A stretch of 34,315 bases of DNA from a virus: the IMG/VR virus record IMGVR_UViG_3300021364_000084, positions 1-34,315 of that record. One strand, given 5' to 3'. The notes beneath the pieces are model-generated. The model did no database searches. It saw only the letters and a list, made by a program, of their open reading frames with translations, and was not told where the DNA came from. The position numbers were made by a program, and so were the translations under genes. Below are positions 22,324 to 31,543 of this stretch, piece after piece (the stretch's first letter is position 1; every line of letters begins with the position of its first letter).

Positions 22324-25300
22324 TTGATTCTCAACATGGGCGGCGCGTCTTCGCGCTTCAGGTCGCTGGCCTTGAATATCGCTATCACAGCAACACTCCA
22401 CCAACATCGAGCAATCTGGATTCAACGATCACCACAGGAATCAATTACATTGATTTAGAAGGCTTGGTGAGTGTGAGCGACTTCAGCGCCTCAGTGGACC
22501 CCAGTGGCGGCGTTGCTGAGTATGACGCGATCACTCTCACACTGGCGATTGATAAAAGGCGCGGCGGCGTTGGTGACGCTGGCATTATCTTTGGCAGGTG
22601 TGGAGCTCGCTCTAGTGTGGTGAGGTCCCAGCTTTCAGCTTCAGCTTCTCGGGATGCTGTTGTCTTCAGCACAAGCTCTGATCTATCATCATTGAGCTTC
22701 CCTCGCCTCATGCATATAGGCGCTGAGACTGTGAGAGCGGCATCAGCGACAGCCACAACCCTTAATGTGGCGCGAAGCGTTGGAGGAACACCGCGACAAG
22801 CTCACGCTGTAGGCTTGGAGGGCTCATCAACACCAGAGCTCAGCGACACCATCACCACATTCAGAGGGCGATTGGCTAAGCTGTTCATGGCTCACCGTTA
22901 TCCATCAGGCTCCACGTCAGATTACGTTGAGGTATGCAATGGATTCATCAGTGAGTCGCCTTATATTGAAGAGGGTGACACGGTCTCAATCTCAATGCTC
23001 CCTCTCACCGCTCTCATTGATACCTCATTGGCCGACAAGGGGATTGGTCAGACTCGACTCCTCCAAGGCTATCATTATTATGACGGGTTCAACGGCTCTG
23101 GCTTAGAGTACATCCTGAGAATTGGGGCAGCTCCTCAGAGCTCTAATGAGTTCATCGAGTTAGCTCCTGACACAGCCTCATCAATTACCGCGTCAACGTT
23201 TCAGCTCATCGTTAATAATCAGAGCGGCGGCGCAAATCTCCTCGATGACTTTGACCCCAGCTTAGCCGCTGGCCCAGACGCTGACGACTTCATAGAGGAG
23301 CACCCACGATTTCCCAAATTCAGGAGGCAAGAGGATTTCCAAAACTCAGATGAGGGAGTGTTCACCACAGCGCTGAGCTATAGCGCGGCGATTCCCGGCT
23401 ATGTGGTCAACGCAGACTCAACGCCCAACAACGCACTCTCCGCCGGCCAGATCTCAGCGACTGATTCACTCAGGCTCAATCTTGGTAAGGCTGAGCTCAA
23501 ACAACACTCGCTTGGAGTGGGTGAGGTTAAAGAATGGCCAGCGGTCATCAATGACACCTTAGAGAGTGATGGCCCATCGAGCGCTTCAGGTTATAGCGGC
23601 GGCGTTGCTAAATGGAGGCTCACGCCAGATCATCAGGTAAAAGTTGAGAAGCTCACAAGCTCACCGTTTAGCGCTCAGCTCGCCTTATTCACGACCAGAT
23701 CAACACTGATATGGGCGCGTGATACTTTGGGCATTGCTCGACCAAGAGCTTGGAGCGCTGAAACCTCAACGCTTGAGCTCCCTGACGTCTCACGCTTGGT
23801 CTACCCATTCCAATATTTCATGAACACCAATGGGCGAGTCTTCCAACAGTTTGGCGAGGGCGCTCCAAGGATGTGGTTTGGTGTGGTCGCTGATGGCACA
23901 AACCTGAGCGGCTCGCGAGAACTGCCACAACCGCCGGCGGCGTATTATCAGCAGTATGAGAGCGTGATTCTGGTTGAGAATTCGCTGGGCCTTCCCAGCT
24001 CCCCAACCTCTGACCTTTATGATGTGGTCATCAGATACTACGACCTTGAAGAAGAAGCGGAGAGAGAGCAGGTCTTCACATGCACCCACGAGTCAACGGC
24101 GAGCTTTGGAGGTTCCACAGTGGGCGTTCTCCTGCACATCAGCGATTCAAACAACTTCCCTCTCAACTTCTCCTTTGGGGATTGGCCTGACCAAGATCGA
24201 GCGCTGATCTTTAGGGGTGGGCAGCTGACCAGAGAGAGACCCGGTGAGGCGTTGCTCAAACTCTTAGAGTCAGGTGGTGGCGGTCGCATCAACGGAACCT
24301 ATGACACCTTGGGAGTTGGGCTCAATCTCGACTCATCCCATATTGATGAAGACTCATTCTTAGCCGTTGACTCAGCGGCCTCGCTGCCGGTCACCGGCAA
24401 CCTCTTTGGGGATGGTCAAGACGTTAAGGGGATCGTTGAGGGTATCCTCAAAATGTTGGGCGCTGTGATTACTATGGCGCGTGATGAGAGCACCGGCTTA
24501 AGTCGGCTCACTTTAGTGCCAGTGGGCTTCGAGAAGAGCGCGGCCACTGTCGCAACTGTTGAGGCTGGTGATTGGATTGCTGACCCTCCACCATATTGGG
24601 GAATTTATGAAGACATCGTTACTCAGGTGGTCTTCCGGTATGACTATAATCAAGGTGAGCAGGATTATGAGAGTGAGCTGATCTTCAACAATCAAGAGGC
24701 CATCTCTCGCTATGGTGGCGAGCGCTCGAAGATCACCATTGAAGTGCCTGGCGTGAGTTCGCTGATCTTTGGGCGGGGAGCTGCTAACGCCTTCTCATAC
24801 TTCCTTCCAACCTCATCGAGGATCTTCAACTTATTGAGCAATCCACTGAGAACGTGGACCGGTGAGATTGGGACTGGCCAGAGCGCCTATATGGACGTGG
24901 GCGCTTATGTCAAAGTAAGCTCACCACACCTCAGAGGCTATTCAGACTCTTATGGCGTGACTGATGGAATCGGCATGATTCGGGCAATCAGACAAAGCCT
25001 AGAGGGGGAGGGTTGTCAACTGGAGATAATCAACACTGGGCTGGCTCCAGTGAATTGGAACAGCGCGGCGCGTGTGAGCTCAATCACAAGCCCCACAGCC
25101 ATCTTAGTTGAAACCAACGCCTTCACCTCATCAGGGTCTGATGTCAGCTTTTTCAGCGCTGGCGATGTCGTCCAGCATCTGCCCAAAGGTGACCAAGACA
25201 ACCCAAGCGTGAGCCTCACCATTGACTCAATTTTGGGCAGCGAGATTACATTTACCACAGCTCATGGAATCTCCAACATCAATGGTACCATTGAGCCGGT

Positions 25301-25400
25301 GACTTATGCAGCTGCCTCCACCACTCATAGGGAAGACGCATATTTAGCCGACATCAACAACATCATCAACGTCACCATCTCAGCACAGGAGTATAACTGA
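22320..25400 (+). CDS. Tail tip / central hub protein
   Basis: A 1026-aa protein, the largest in the genome, placed downstream of the tape measure as tail hub (lambda J or gp27-like) proteins are. The N-terminal 170 residues begin with a barrel-like region (RRVFALQVAGLEYRYHSNTP ... YIDLEGLVSVSDFSASVDPS) seen in hub proteins. A middle section (GEALLKLLESGGGG, GQDVKGIVEGILKMLGAVIT) resembles the hub domain that contacts the tube. The C-terminal 120 residues are beta-rich. It should close the tube and carry the fibre. Confidence 0.65.
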   Translation: MIDSQHGRRVFALQVAGLEYRYHSNTPPTSSNLDSTITTGINYIDLEGLVSVSDFSASVDPSGGVAEYDAITLTLAIDKRRGGVGDAGIIFGRCGARSSVVRSQLSASASRDAVVFSTSSDLSSLSFPRLMHIGAETVRAASATATTLNVARSVGGTPRQAHAVGLEGSSTPELSDTITTFRGRLAKLFMAHRYPSGSTSDYVEVCNGFISESPYIEEGDTVSISMLPLTALIDTSLADKGIGQTRLLQGYHYYDGFNGSGLEYILRIGAAPQSSNEFIELAPDTASSITASTFQLIVNNQSGGANLLDDFDPSLAAGPDADDFIEEHPRFPKFRRQEDFQNSDEGVFTTALSYSAAIPGYVVNADSTPNNALSAGQISATDSLRLNLGKAELKQHSLGVGEVKEWPAVINDTLESDGPSSASGYSGGVAKWRLTPDHQVKVEKLTSSPFSAQLALFTTRSTLIWARDTLGIARPRAWSAETSTLELPDVSRLVYPFQYFMNTNGRVFQQFGEGAPRMWFGVVADGTNLSGSRELPQPPAAYYQQYESVILVENSLGLPSSPTSDLYDVVIRYYDLEEEAEREQVFTCTHESTASFGGSTVGVLLHISDSNNFPLNFSFGDWPDQDRALIFRGGQLTRERPGEALLKLLESGGGGRINGTYDTLGVGLNLDSSHIDEDSFLAVDSAASLPVTGNLFGDGQDVKGIVEGILKMLGAVITMARDESTGLSRLTLVPVGFEKSAATVATVEAGDWIADPPPYWGIYEDIVTQVVFRYDYNQGEQDYESELIFNNQEAISRYGGERSKITIEVPGVSSLIFGRGAANAFSYFLPTSSRIFNLLSNPLRTWTGEIGTGQSAYMDVGAYVKVSSPHLRGYSDSYGVTDGIGMIRAIRQSLEGEGCQLEIINTGLAPVNWNSAARVSSITSPTAILVETNAFTSSGSDVSFFSAGDVVQHLPKGDQDNPSVSLTIDSILGSEITFTTAHGISNINGTIEPVTYAAASTTHREDAYLADINNIINVTISAQEYN

Positions 25401-25401
25401 T

Positions 25402-26061
25402 ATGCCAACAAAGACCCAACTTGAAGACCGCGTGACAGCGCTCGAAAACGAAGTCAGACGACTTCAAAGAGCTGAGCGCCAAGCAGCGATGAACCTGCCA
25501 CAGATCAAAGAGCGCGAGCTTGATAACCCTGAGGCGAGCTGGAGCCCTGCCGCTCAGCAAGCCTTAGGCCGCGCTCTCTGTGAGTGGGATCAAGTCATCA
25601 AAGATCCCGATGCCGAGATTGACCGATATATCAGGTCAAGAGAAGGCCTTGGTTGGAGCTGGTCTGATGAGTACACAAAGAACGGCCAATTTGCTTGGTG
25701 TGGAGCGTTCGCCGCGTTCTGCTGGACTCAGGTTAAATTCCCGATTCGTCAAAAGATCTTCCCTAGCTGCTACCGGCTCTATGAGCAATGGAGCAACACG
25801 GCGCGACGAATCAAAGACCCCAGCAACATGCTCCCGGGTGACATCGTGGTTATCAGCACAGTCAACGGCGCTAAGTGGGGTGATCACATCACTCTGTGTC
25901 ATGAAGCCCCAAACGGCGGCGGCTCTTATGAGGCGCTCGAGGGCAACGCGAAAGGCACACTGGGCGATGGTTCCACAGGGGAGGGAGTCATCAAGCAGAC
26001 TCGACCGCTCAGCCGAGTCATGTTCGTTTATCGTGTCCTCGAGGAGGATCTAGACGTATGA
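25402..26061 (+). CDS. Endolysin, CHAP/NlpC-P60-like cysteine amidase
   Basis: A 219-aa cell-wall hydrolase. An N-terminal coiled coil (LEDRVTALENEVRRLQRAER) precedes the catalytic domain. The nucleophile is likely C100 (FAWCGAFAAFCW), the base H162 (GDHITLCHE) and the third residue E180/N182 (ALEGNAKG), with LPGDIVVI between, matching the phage TIGR02594/CHAP-type pattern. No signal peptide is visible, so it depends on the holin for export. The coiled coil in front of the enzyme is unusual and might mark a virion-associated lysin instead. It overlaps the holin candidate by ATGA. Confidence 0.85.
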   Translation: MPTKTQLEDRVTALENEVRRLQRAERQAAMNLPQIKERELDNPEASWSPAAQQALGRALCEWDQVIKDPDAEIDRYIRSREGLGWSWSDEYTKNGQFAWCGAFAAFCWTQVKFPIRQKIFPSCYRLYEQWSNTARRIKDPSNMLPGDIVVISTVNGAKWGDHITLCHEAPNGGGSYEALEGNAKGTLGDGSTGEGVIKQTRPLSRVMFVYRVLEEDLDV

Positions 26062-26276
26062 GCGAGAAGAAGAAGAAACGGACGCTGGTCCAAATGTTTG
26101 GCGGTCGCAAGTCTATGGCCTTTTATGCTTGCCTCGCTTGTATGATGACCCTCGCATTAATGGACAGAGCACAGGTGCACATCCTGAGCTTGATTGATAC
26201 ACTGTTCTTAGTCTATGCCGGAGCGAATGTCGCAAGGGCGAGCGTTACGAAAACTGATGATAAAGAGGAGTCTTAA
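26058..26276 (+). CDS. Two-TM holin candidate
   Basis: A 72-aa protein with a Lys-rich N-terminus (MSEKKKKRTLVQMFGGRKS), TM1 at about 19-35, a short polar turn (MDRAQ), TM2 at about 40-58 (HILSLIDTLFLVYAGANVA) and a charged tail. Size, topology and overlap with the endolysin gene fit a class II holin, which permeabilises the inner membrane at lysis. Confidence 0.65.
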   Translation: MSEKKKKRTLVQMFGGRKSMAFYACLACMMTLALMDRAQVHILSLIDTLFLVYAGANVARASVTKTDDKEES

Positions 26277-26651
26277 ATGAGTAAGCTTGGAGTAAGCGAC
26301 CCAACTAGCGCGGGCGCTGTGGTATGTTGCTTTGATGCCTCAGCGGTCAACAACACTGATTTCAACAACCTGACCTCAGCAAGCTTTTATGATCCCTCCA
26401 CTGGGTCACAGCTCACTGACGGTCTTAAGTTCGCTTATCTGGGTGTGGCGAGCGCGAGTAAGTTTCATCTCGCGTTTAGGTCCATGAATCCAGCAGATAC
26501 AGCGACTAACACCGATGGTGTCATTACATCTTTTGGCGGCTTTGACCTCGATACTCAGGCAATTGCCGCCGGTCTCAACATCACCACAGTGAGCTACAAG
26601 AAAACTGTAGCGACAGATGATTTGCTGGTTTATGCCGGCTTCAACTACTGA
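26277..26651 (+). CDS. 124-aa virion-associated candidate, unknown function
   Basis: A small Ser/Thr/Ala-rich protein with a GAGGAG ribosome site, between the holin and the fibre. The sequence (FYDPSTGSQLTDGLKFAYLG, GLNITTVSYKKTVATDDLLV) looks like a beta structure. It may be a short fibre adaptor or chaperone. No family is recognised. Confidence 0.5.
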   Translation: MSKLGVSDPTSAGAVVCCFDASAVNNTDFNNLTSASFYDPSTGSQLTDGLKFAYLGVASASKFHLAFRSMNPADTATNTDGVITSFGGFDLDTQAIAAGLNITTVSYKKTVATDDLLVYAGFNY

Positions 26652-26667
26652 TCGAAAGGCTTAGCTA

Positions 26668-29403
26668 ATGGCAGTTTCTTTTTCCACACCCAGCGCGGCA
26701 GCGGCTTCAACTGACACGCTTGACAGCGTCACCACCAGAGGAAGCACAACAACAAACTCTATTCAAGTTGGTGGCGTAAACGTCGCCGGTAACTATGCCC
26801 TGCCTACCGCAGACGGGACCAACGGCCAATTCCTCCAGACTGATGGTTCAGGCTCTGTTAGCTTTGCCTCAGTGAGTGTCACCGGTGGCCTCACTTACAA
26901 GGGCAGCTATAACGCGGCCACCTCAACACCATCGCTTGTCACAGCGCTTAAGGGTGACTTCTATATCATCTCAGTGGCTGGCTCATTGGCCGGTGTTAAC
27001 CTCGCTGTAGGTGATCACATCGTTTTTAATCAGAACGCGGCCAACCCAGTAACGTCAGCCATGTTTGACGTGATTGATAACAGTGAAGCCGACACGCTTG
27101 ACAGCGTCACCACCAGAGGGAGCACCACTGCTAACTCTGTGCAGGTGGGTGGGCTCAACGTTGCTGGAAATTATAACCTCCCAGCGGTTGATGGCTCCAA
27201 CGGTCAAGCGATCACTACCAACGGTTCAGGGACGCTCTCATTTAGCACCGTCCTCACTGATGTGGTACAAGACCCATCTCCTCAGCTTGGTGCGCCGCTC
27301 GATGTCAATGGCCAAGCGATCACAAGCGCCTCCAATGGTGACATCACGCTTAACCCTGATGGGACAGGAGAGATTCAGCTTGGTGCTGACCTCATCCCTG
27401 ATGCTGACGCAACCCACACTATTGGGTCAGAGAGCGAGCGCTTCATCAGCGCTTACACAGATCTCAACGGAGCCATCAGATTCAAGGCTAAGAACGACAG
27501 CGGCGGCGTTATCAATAAGGGCCAGGTTGTCTATATCAAGGGGATCTCAGGGACGGTTCCCACTGTGGGCTTGGCTCGAGCAAACAGCGCGGCAACTATG
27601 CCAGCTTTTGGTTTGGCGTTGGCGAGCGCCAATGATCAAGCAGAGATGCAGATCATCACGTTTGGAAATCTGACAGACGTGAACACAACCACCTATAGCC
27701 TCAGCCTCAATGATACTGTGTTTGTCAGCGCGGCCACTGCTGGAGCGCTCACCAACTCAGCGCCAGCAGGTGAGGCTAACCTCATCCAGAATATTGGGCG
27801 TGTTATTCGCGCTGATGCCTCCGCCGGTATAATCAAGGTGGGCGGCGCTGGCCGAAGCAATGCCACCCCAAATCTTGATGATGGCAAGATCTTTAAGGGT
27901 AACGCCTCGAACCAAGCTGAGTCAGTCGCGCTCTCTTCTGTCGCGTTGAGCTCGCTCAATGATGACCTCAGCTATTTAGAGCCAGCAAATAACCTGAGCG
28001 ATGTTAGCAGCGCCTCAGCCGCTCGAACTAACTTGGGCTTAGGGACGGCCGCAACCCAAGACATTGGCACGACTGCCAACGATGTGGTCCAGCTTGATGG
28101 TTCAGCGCGTCTTCCTGCTGTTGATGGGTCACAACTCACGAACCTCCCAGCAGCTGCTGGCTCATTATTAGCGTCCAATAACCTGAGCGATGTGGCGAAC
28201 ATCTCAACATCTAGAGCTAATCTAGGCTTAGGGAATGCTGGCCTTTACAACGTAGGCACAGCGGCCTCAAACGTCGTTCAACTTGATGGTTCAGCGCGTC
28301 TTCCTGCTGTTGATGGGTCACAACTCACGAACCTTCCAGCACCGGTTGAGAGCGATACACTTGACAGCGTCACCACAAGAGGCTCAAGCACCACTAACTC
28401 AGTATCTACGGGGCATCATACGCCATCGAGCGCGGGTTCATATGATTTGGGGTCAACTGTCGCTGAGTGGAGGAACCTCTACTTAGCAGACAACTCAAAG
28501 ATTGTGATGGGACTGGATCAGGATGTAGAGCTGATCCATGACCCTGATGATGGGCTGATCTTGGATCTAGGTGTGGCCGACGAGTCCAATGACCCACAGC
28601 TTCAACTGAGGTCACAAACAACCGGCGCATTCGGACCACGAATGACATTCCGAACAGACAGCGCCTCACCGGCGGCTGGGGATCGAGTTGGGACATTTTT
28701 ATTCCAAGGTGAAGACAGCGGCAGCGGCGCTCAAGACTATGCAGAGATCCGTGGACTTATCCAAGACCCCACAGCGGCCAATGAGGTGGGCAAGTTATCG
28801 CTATTAGCTTGGCCTTCAAGCGCTAACGCCAGAGGGCTCCATGTTCAGGGGATCCCCAGCGTAACAAGTGGCGCAAAAGTCAATATTGATCATGACGGCA
28901 ACACATACGGCCTACACCTTAACAATGTGCTGGTTGAGGCTACAGCGGCAGAGTTAAGCCTATTGGACGGCGGCTCAACTGTTGGCAGCAGTATCACGAT
29001 CGCTGATACTGATGGATTCATAGTCAATAACGGGGGCGTAACAAAGCTGATCCCTGCACTCGACCTCAAGACTTATGCAGGCGGCGGTGGTGGCGGTGGA
29101 TCTCGAACTAGTCCCACCAGCATCACCACAACAACCACGCTCAGCGCCCCGGCGGCCTCCACGCTCGAAGAGATCTATTACATTGACAGCGGCAGCGCTG
29201 TGACGGTGACACTAGTGGCAGCGTCAACAGTGGACGGTTTTAAGTACAACTTGAAGAGGTTGGGCGCTGGAGCGGTGACCATCGCTCTAAACGGTTCAGA
29301 TGTCATTGACCACTCAGGGCAGACAAGTTTCAGCCTAGCGAATCAATACGACTCTATCACGCTCGTCAGTGACGGTACAAACAACCGCTGGTTGATCATC
29401 TAA
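26668..29403 (+). CDS. Tail fibre protein
   Basis: A 911-aa repetitive fibre. A motif TLDSVTTRGS occurs three times (about residues 17, 143 and 564). A 63-residue unit (NNLSDV ... LDGSARLPAVDGSQLTNLPA) occurs twice back to back. DLGSTVAEWRNLYLADN and VEATAAELSLLDGG are typical of phage fibre shafts. A run of seven glycines precedes a C-terminal domain of about 100 residues (IYYIDSGSAVTVTLVAAST ... NNRWLII) that likely forms the tip. It probably trimerises and binds the host surface. Confidence 0.83.
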   Translation: MAVSFSTPSAAAASTDTLDSVTTRGSTTTNSIQVGGVNVAGNYALPTADGTNGQFLQTDGSGSVSFASVSVTGGLTYKGSYNAATSTPSLVTALKGDFYIISVAGSLAGVNLAVGDHIVFNQNAANPVTSAMFDVIDNSEADTLDSVTTRGSTTANSVQVGGLNVAGNYNLPAVDGSNGQAITTNGSGTLSFSTVLTDVVQDPSPQLGAPLDVNGQAITSASNGDITLNPDGTGEIQLGADLIPDADATHTIGSESERFISAYTDLNGAIRFKAKNDSGGVINKGQVVYIKGISGTVPTVGLARANSAATMPAFGLALASANDQAEMQIITFGNLTDVNTTTYSLSLNDTVFVSAATAGALTNSAPAGEANLIQNIGRVIRADASAGIIKVGGAGRSNATPNLDDGKIFKGNASNQAESVALSSVALSSLNDDLSYLEPANNLSDVSSASAARTNLGLGTAATQDIGTTANDVVQLDGSARLPAVDGSQLTNLPAAAGSLLASNNLSDVANISTSRANLGLGNAGLYNVGTAASNVVQLDGSARLPAVDGSQLTNLPAPVESDTLDSVTTRGSSTTNSVSTGHHTPSSAGSYDLGSTVAEWRNLYLADNSKIVMGLDQDVELIHDPDDGLILDLGVADESNDPQLQLRSQTTGAFGPRMTFRTDSASPAAGDRVGTFLFQGEDSGSGAQDYAEIRGLIQDPTAANEVGKLSLLAWPSSANARGLHVQGIPSVTSGAKVNIDHDGNTYGLHLNNVLVEATAAELSLLDGGSTVGSSITIADTDGFIVNNGGVTKLIPALDLKTYAGGGGGGGSRTSPTSITTTTTLSAPAASTLEEIYYIDSGSAVTVTLVAASTVDGFKYNLKRLGAGAVTIALNGSDVIDHSGQTSFSLANQYDSITLVSDGTNNRWLII
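28093..28334 (+). repeat. Tandem 189-bp unit in fibre gene with 53-bp exact identity
   Basis: Positions 28093-28145 are identical to 28282-28334. The surrounding 189-bp units are diverged but alignable at protein level (63 residues each). The identical block encodes LDGSARLPAVDGSQLTNLPA. High local identity inside diverged units suggests recent duplication or gene conversion. Confidence 0.85.
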
Positions 29404-29825
29404 TGACTTATCAGACAGATAGACGAGATCAAAAACTAGAGATGCTTGAAGTGATTCCGAGCGGCGCGCCTGTCGTCAACCAGTACTACACGTTAACCGC
29501 TCAGGATGATAACTACAGCGCCTCCTACTCGGGATCAGGGACAACTACGCTCACGCTCCCGGCTGGCCACTATTTTGCAAGGTGCACAATCTCAATCACC
29601 AGAGCAGCCGCATCACAAAATATACAATTCGAGCTTGAGCTCGATGGGGTCTCTGGTGATCGAATCGGGGTGACAGGTTGGCACAATGATTTAAAGTCTG
29701 ATTACGCCGCTCATGCATTCACCTTGACGACATCTGGACAGCTCAGGGTCAAAGTATTGAATATTGAAAACAGCGCGCCAACTGTAACTTCAAACTCTAG
29801 ACTATGGATATGGAGGACGACATGA
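29403..29825 (+). CDS. Small beta-sandwich protein 1, fibre tip or receptor-binding candidate
   Basis: A 140-aa protein starting in the stop of the fibre gene (TAATG). It contains TTTLTLPAGHYFARCTISIT, a strand pair like those in C1q/TNF-type jelly rolls, and ends SRLWIWRTT. The next two genes are of similar size and end in a comparable aromatic/hydrophobic strand, so the three may be paralogs. A trimeric cap on the fibre is plausible. Confidence 0.55.
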   Translation: MTYQTDRRDQKLEMLEVIPSGAPVVNQYYTLTAQDDNYSASYSGSGTTTLTLPAGHYFARCTISITRAAASQNIQFELELDGVSGDRIGVTGWHNDLKSDYAAHAFTLTTSGQLRVKVLNIENSAPTVTSNSRLWIWRTT

Positions 29826-30235
29826 GTTTTTTAACTGGTGATCGAGCAAGCCCATTTAGCCTAGTTTATAACGTCGGCGCGGCCTATGTGACAACGGGGG
29901 TCAGGTGGAACACCACAACCGAAAGCTGGGTGAATACCAACGTAGGAACTAACGGTCTAGGCTTCAGCGGTCGCGGCTTTGTCTGGTGCAGTTTACCGGG
30001 TCACTCAGGTTCAGCAGAGTTATTAAGTTATAGTGTCGGTGGAGCTGCTGAGCCTCAATACTCATGGGGCAGCTGCTTTAAGGGGAATGTAACAGCCAGA
30101 TCAGTGAGCGACGATTGTTCTTTCAGTATAGGCAACAGCACCGAGTTTAGAATCAAGTTCTCTAATCTTCCACAAACGGCCTTATTCTCTACGCTATATT
30201 CTCGATGTGGCATCATTAGATTTGCGAGGACGTAA
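29822..30235 (+). CDS. Small beta-rich protein 2, fibre-associated candidate
   Basis: A 137-aa protein. The start at 29822 is chosen over 29804 because GGAGG lies just before it and the overlap with the previous stop becomes ATGA. It ends CGIIRFART, an echo of the endings of genes 1 and 3. Four cysteines are present. The role is inferred from neighbours. Confidence 0.5.
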   Translation: MSFLTGDRASPFSLVYNVGAAYVTTGVRWNTTTESWVNTNVGTNGLGFSGRGFVWCSLPGHSGSAELLSYSVGGAAEPQYSWGSCFKGNVTARSVSDDCSFSIGNSTEFRIKFSNLPQTALFSTLYSRCGIIRFART

Positions 30236-30753
30236 TGACATATATTCCGGCAAATACAACGGGGGAGACAATCGCGGTTCCTGCTGGTTTAGCGGTGGTT
30301 CCTTCGGCAACTAGCGCCAGTGGTCAGACCTTAGTCACAGGCAATAAGGTTAATCTTGGCTCAGCCTCAGCATTGGAGGGAAGCTGGACACCCTCAGTAT
30401 CTGGTGACATCATCACCCTTCCGGCGGGTTATTATTACTACCTCGAGGCGGCTCAACAGGGCTATCATGTGGGCTCTGTGCTTACCACTGGCTATCTAGA
30501 AACTCAGTGGTATAATGAGACCTCAAGCGTCAGTATTGGGACTATCGGCCTGCTACATATGACAGTTTATGAAGATTCGGCGCTTACATCGTATGATGAG
30601 GTGGCTTGCGCTTTTATTGACGCGGTGAGCGCCGACGTCGATGTCAGCGTAAAGATTGGCAATTTCGCTATTGTTGACACTATCAATAACACGAGCGCCC
30701 AGAATATATATGCAGGGTATGGGCGGCAGTTAATTTGGAGGTTAGACCCATGA
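30235..30753 (+). CDS. Small beta-rich protein 3, fibre-associated candidate
   Basis: A 172-aa protein overlapping the previous stop by one base. DIITLPAGYYYYLEAAQQGY parallels the TLPAGHYFARC strand of gene 1, and GRQLIWRLDP parallels its SRLWIWRTT ending. This supports a shared fold and a receptor-binding or fibre-cap role. Confidence 0.5.
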   Translation: MTYIPANTTGETIAVPAGLAVVPSATSASGQTLVTGNKVNLGSASALEGSWTPSVSGDIITLPAGYYYYLEAAQQGYHVGSVLTTGYLETQWYNETSSVSIGTIGLLHMTVYEDSALTSYDEVACAFIDAVSADVDVSVKIGNFAIVDTINNTSAQNIYAGYGRQLIWRLDP

Positions 30754-31103
30754 TGCAATTGATTCAAGATGAACGCCTAAGACTCGGCGCTATTGTGATT
30801 GGTATTCTCTTCTCAATCGCGTTTGTCTCTTATTCTATCGGCGTATATGTGGGCAGCTCCTCAGCGCTCGCCACAGCGGCTATCGAAGAGAGCAAGCTTG
30901 TGATTGAGATCAGCGGTCTTAAGGAGCAGTTGAAGAAGGCCAGAGCTGAGAAGGTCCAAGCGGCTGTGAAAGGCTCAGGTCAACAGGTGATCGACTGTCA
31001 AGCCACCTGTGCTAAGGAGGTCAACGCGGCGCTTGATGTGACTGCTGAGCTTCTCTGTCAGCGCTTCGAGGACATGCAGAAGAAGAAGAAGGAGCCCGAA
31101 TGA
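30750..31103 (+). CDS. Inner-membrane spanin-like protein candidate
   Basis: A 117-aa protein from ATG 30750 (overlapping the previous stop). One N-terminal membrane helix at about 12-33 (LGAIVIGILFSIAFVSYSIG) is followed by a periplasmic coiled coil (EESKLVIEISGLKEQLKKAR), a CQATC pair and a Lys-rich end. This is the layout of an inner-membrane spanin (Rz-like). The partner would be the next gene, with which it overlaps by ATGA. It is separated from the endolysin by the fibre genes. Confidence 0.5.
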   Translation: MMQLIQDERLRLGAIVIGILFSIAFVSYSIGVYVGSSSALATAAIEESKLVIEISGLKEQLKKARAEKVQAAVKGSGQQVIDCQATCAKEVNAALDVTAELLCQRFEDMQKKKKEPE

Positions 31104-31543
31104 ATCTATTGATCTGGCTCATCCCTTGGACGCTTTCAGTAGGGGCTAATGAAATCTGGATGGGACGCAATGAAGAGAAGGTGGTGGCTGAGCTCATCGA
31201 GCTCGAGGGCCGCGCTTTCATGGCGATGCCTGTTCGTGAGTTCGTGAGGGTCAAGCGCAAGGCAGAGAGCGCGACGGGCTATTGCTCAAGCGCTGTTGAA
31301 GCCGCTGCCAAAACTGCTCATGAGGAGTGTCTCACCCAGATTAGCGAAGCGGTAAACTTAGAGAAAGCGTCACGAGTGGAGGACCGGCGAACCATTGAAG
31401 CGCTTCAGCTTGCGCTCGAGCGTGAGCAGATCCAGAGGGCAGATCATGAGGCGTTTGGCAACACTATGACCTGGGTGACTGTGGGGGTTGGCGCTGTCGC
31501 TGTGGGAACGTCCTTAGCGCTTATTGTTAGTCGCGTGAAGTAA
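31100..31543 (+). CDS. Envelope coiled-coil protein with signal peptide and C-terminal TM
   Basis: A 147-aa protein. Residues 1-16 form a signal peptide with a likely signal peptidase I site (LSVGA before NEIW). A mostly helical periplasmic region with three cysteines follows. The last 24 residues hold a membrane helix (MTWVTVGVGAVAVGTSLALI). Outer spanins are usually lipoproteins, but no lipobox cysteine is present, so this is not a standard o-spanin. It could still bridge the envelope, or be a distinct fusion factor. The 3' end overlaps the converging leftward gene by 30 bp. Confidence 0.5.
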   Translation: MNLLIWLIPWTLSVGANEIWMGRNEEKVVAELIELEGRAFMAMPVREFVRVKRKAESATGYCSSAVEAAAKTAHEECLTQISEAVNLEKASRVEDRRTIEALQLALEREQIQRADHEAFGNTMTWVTVGVGAVAVGTSLALIVSRVK

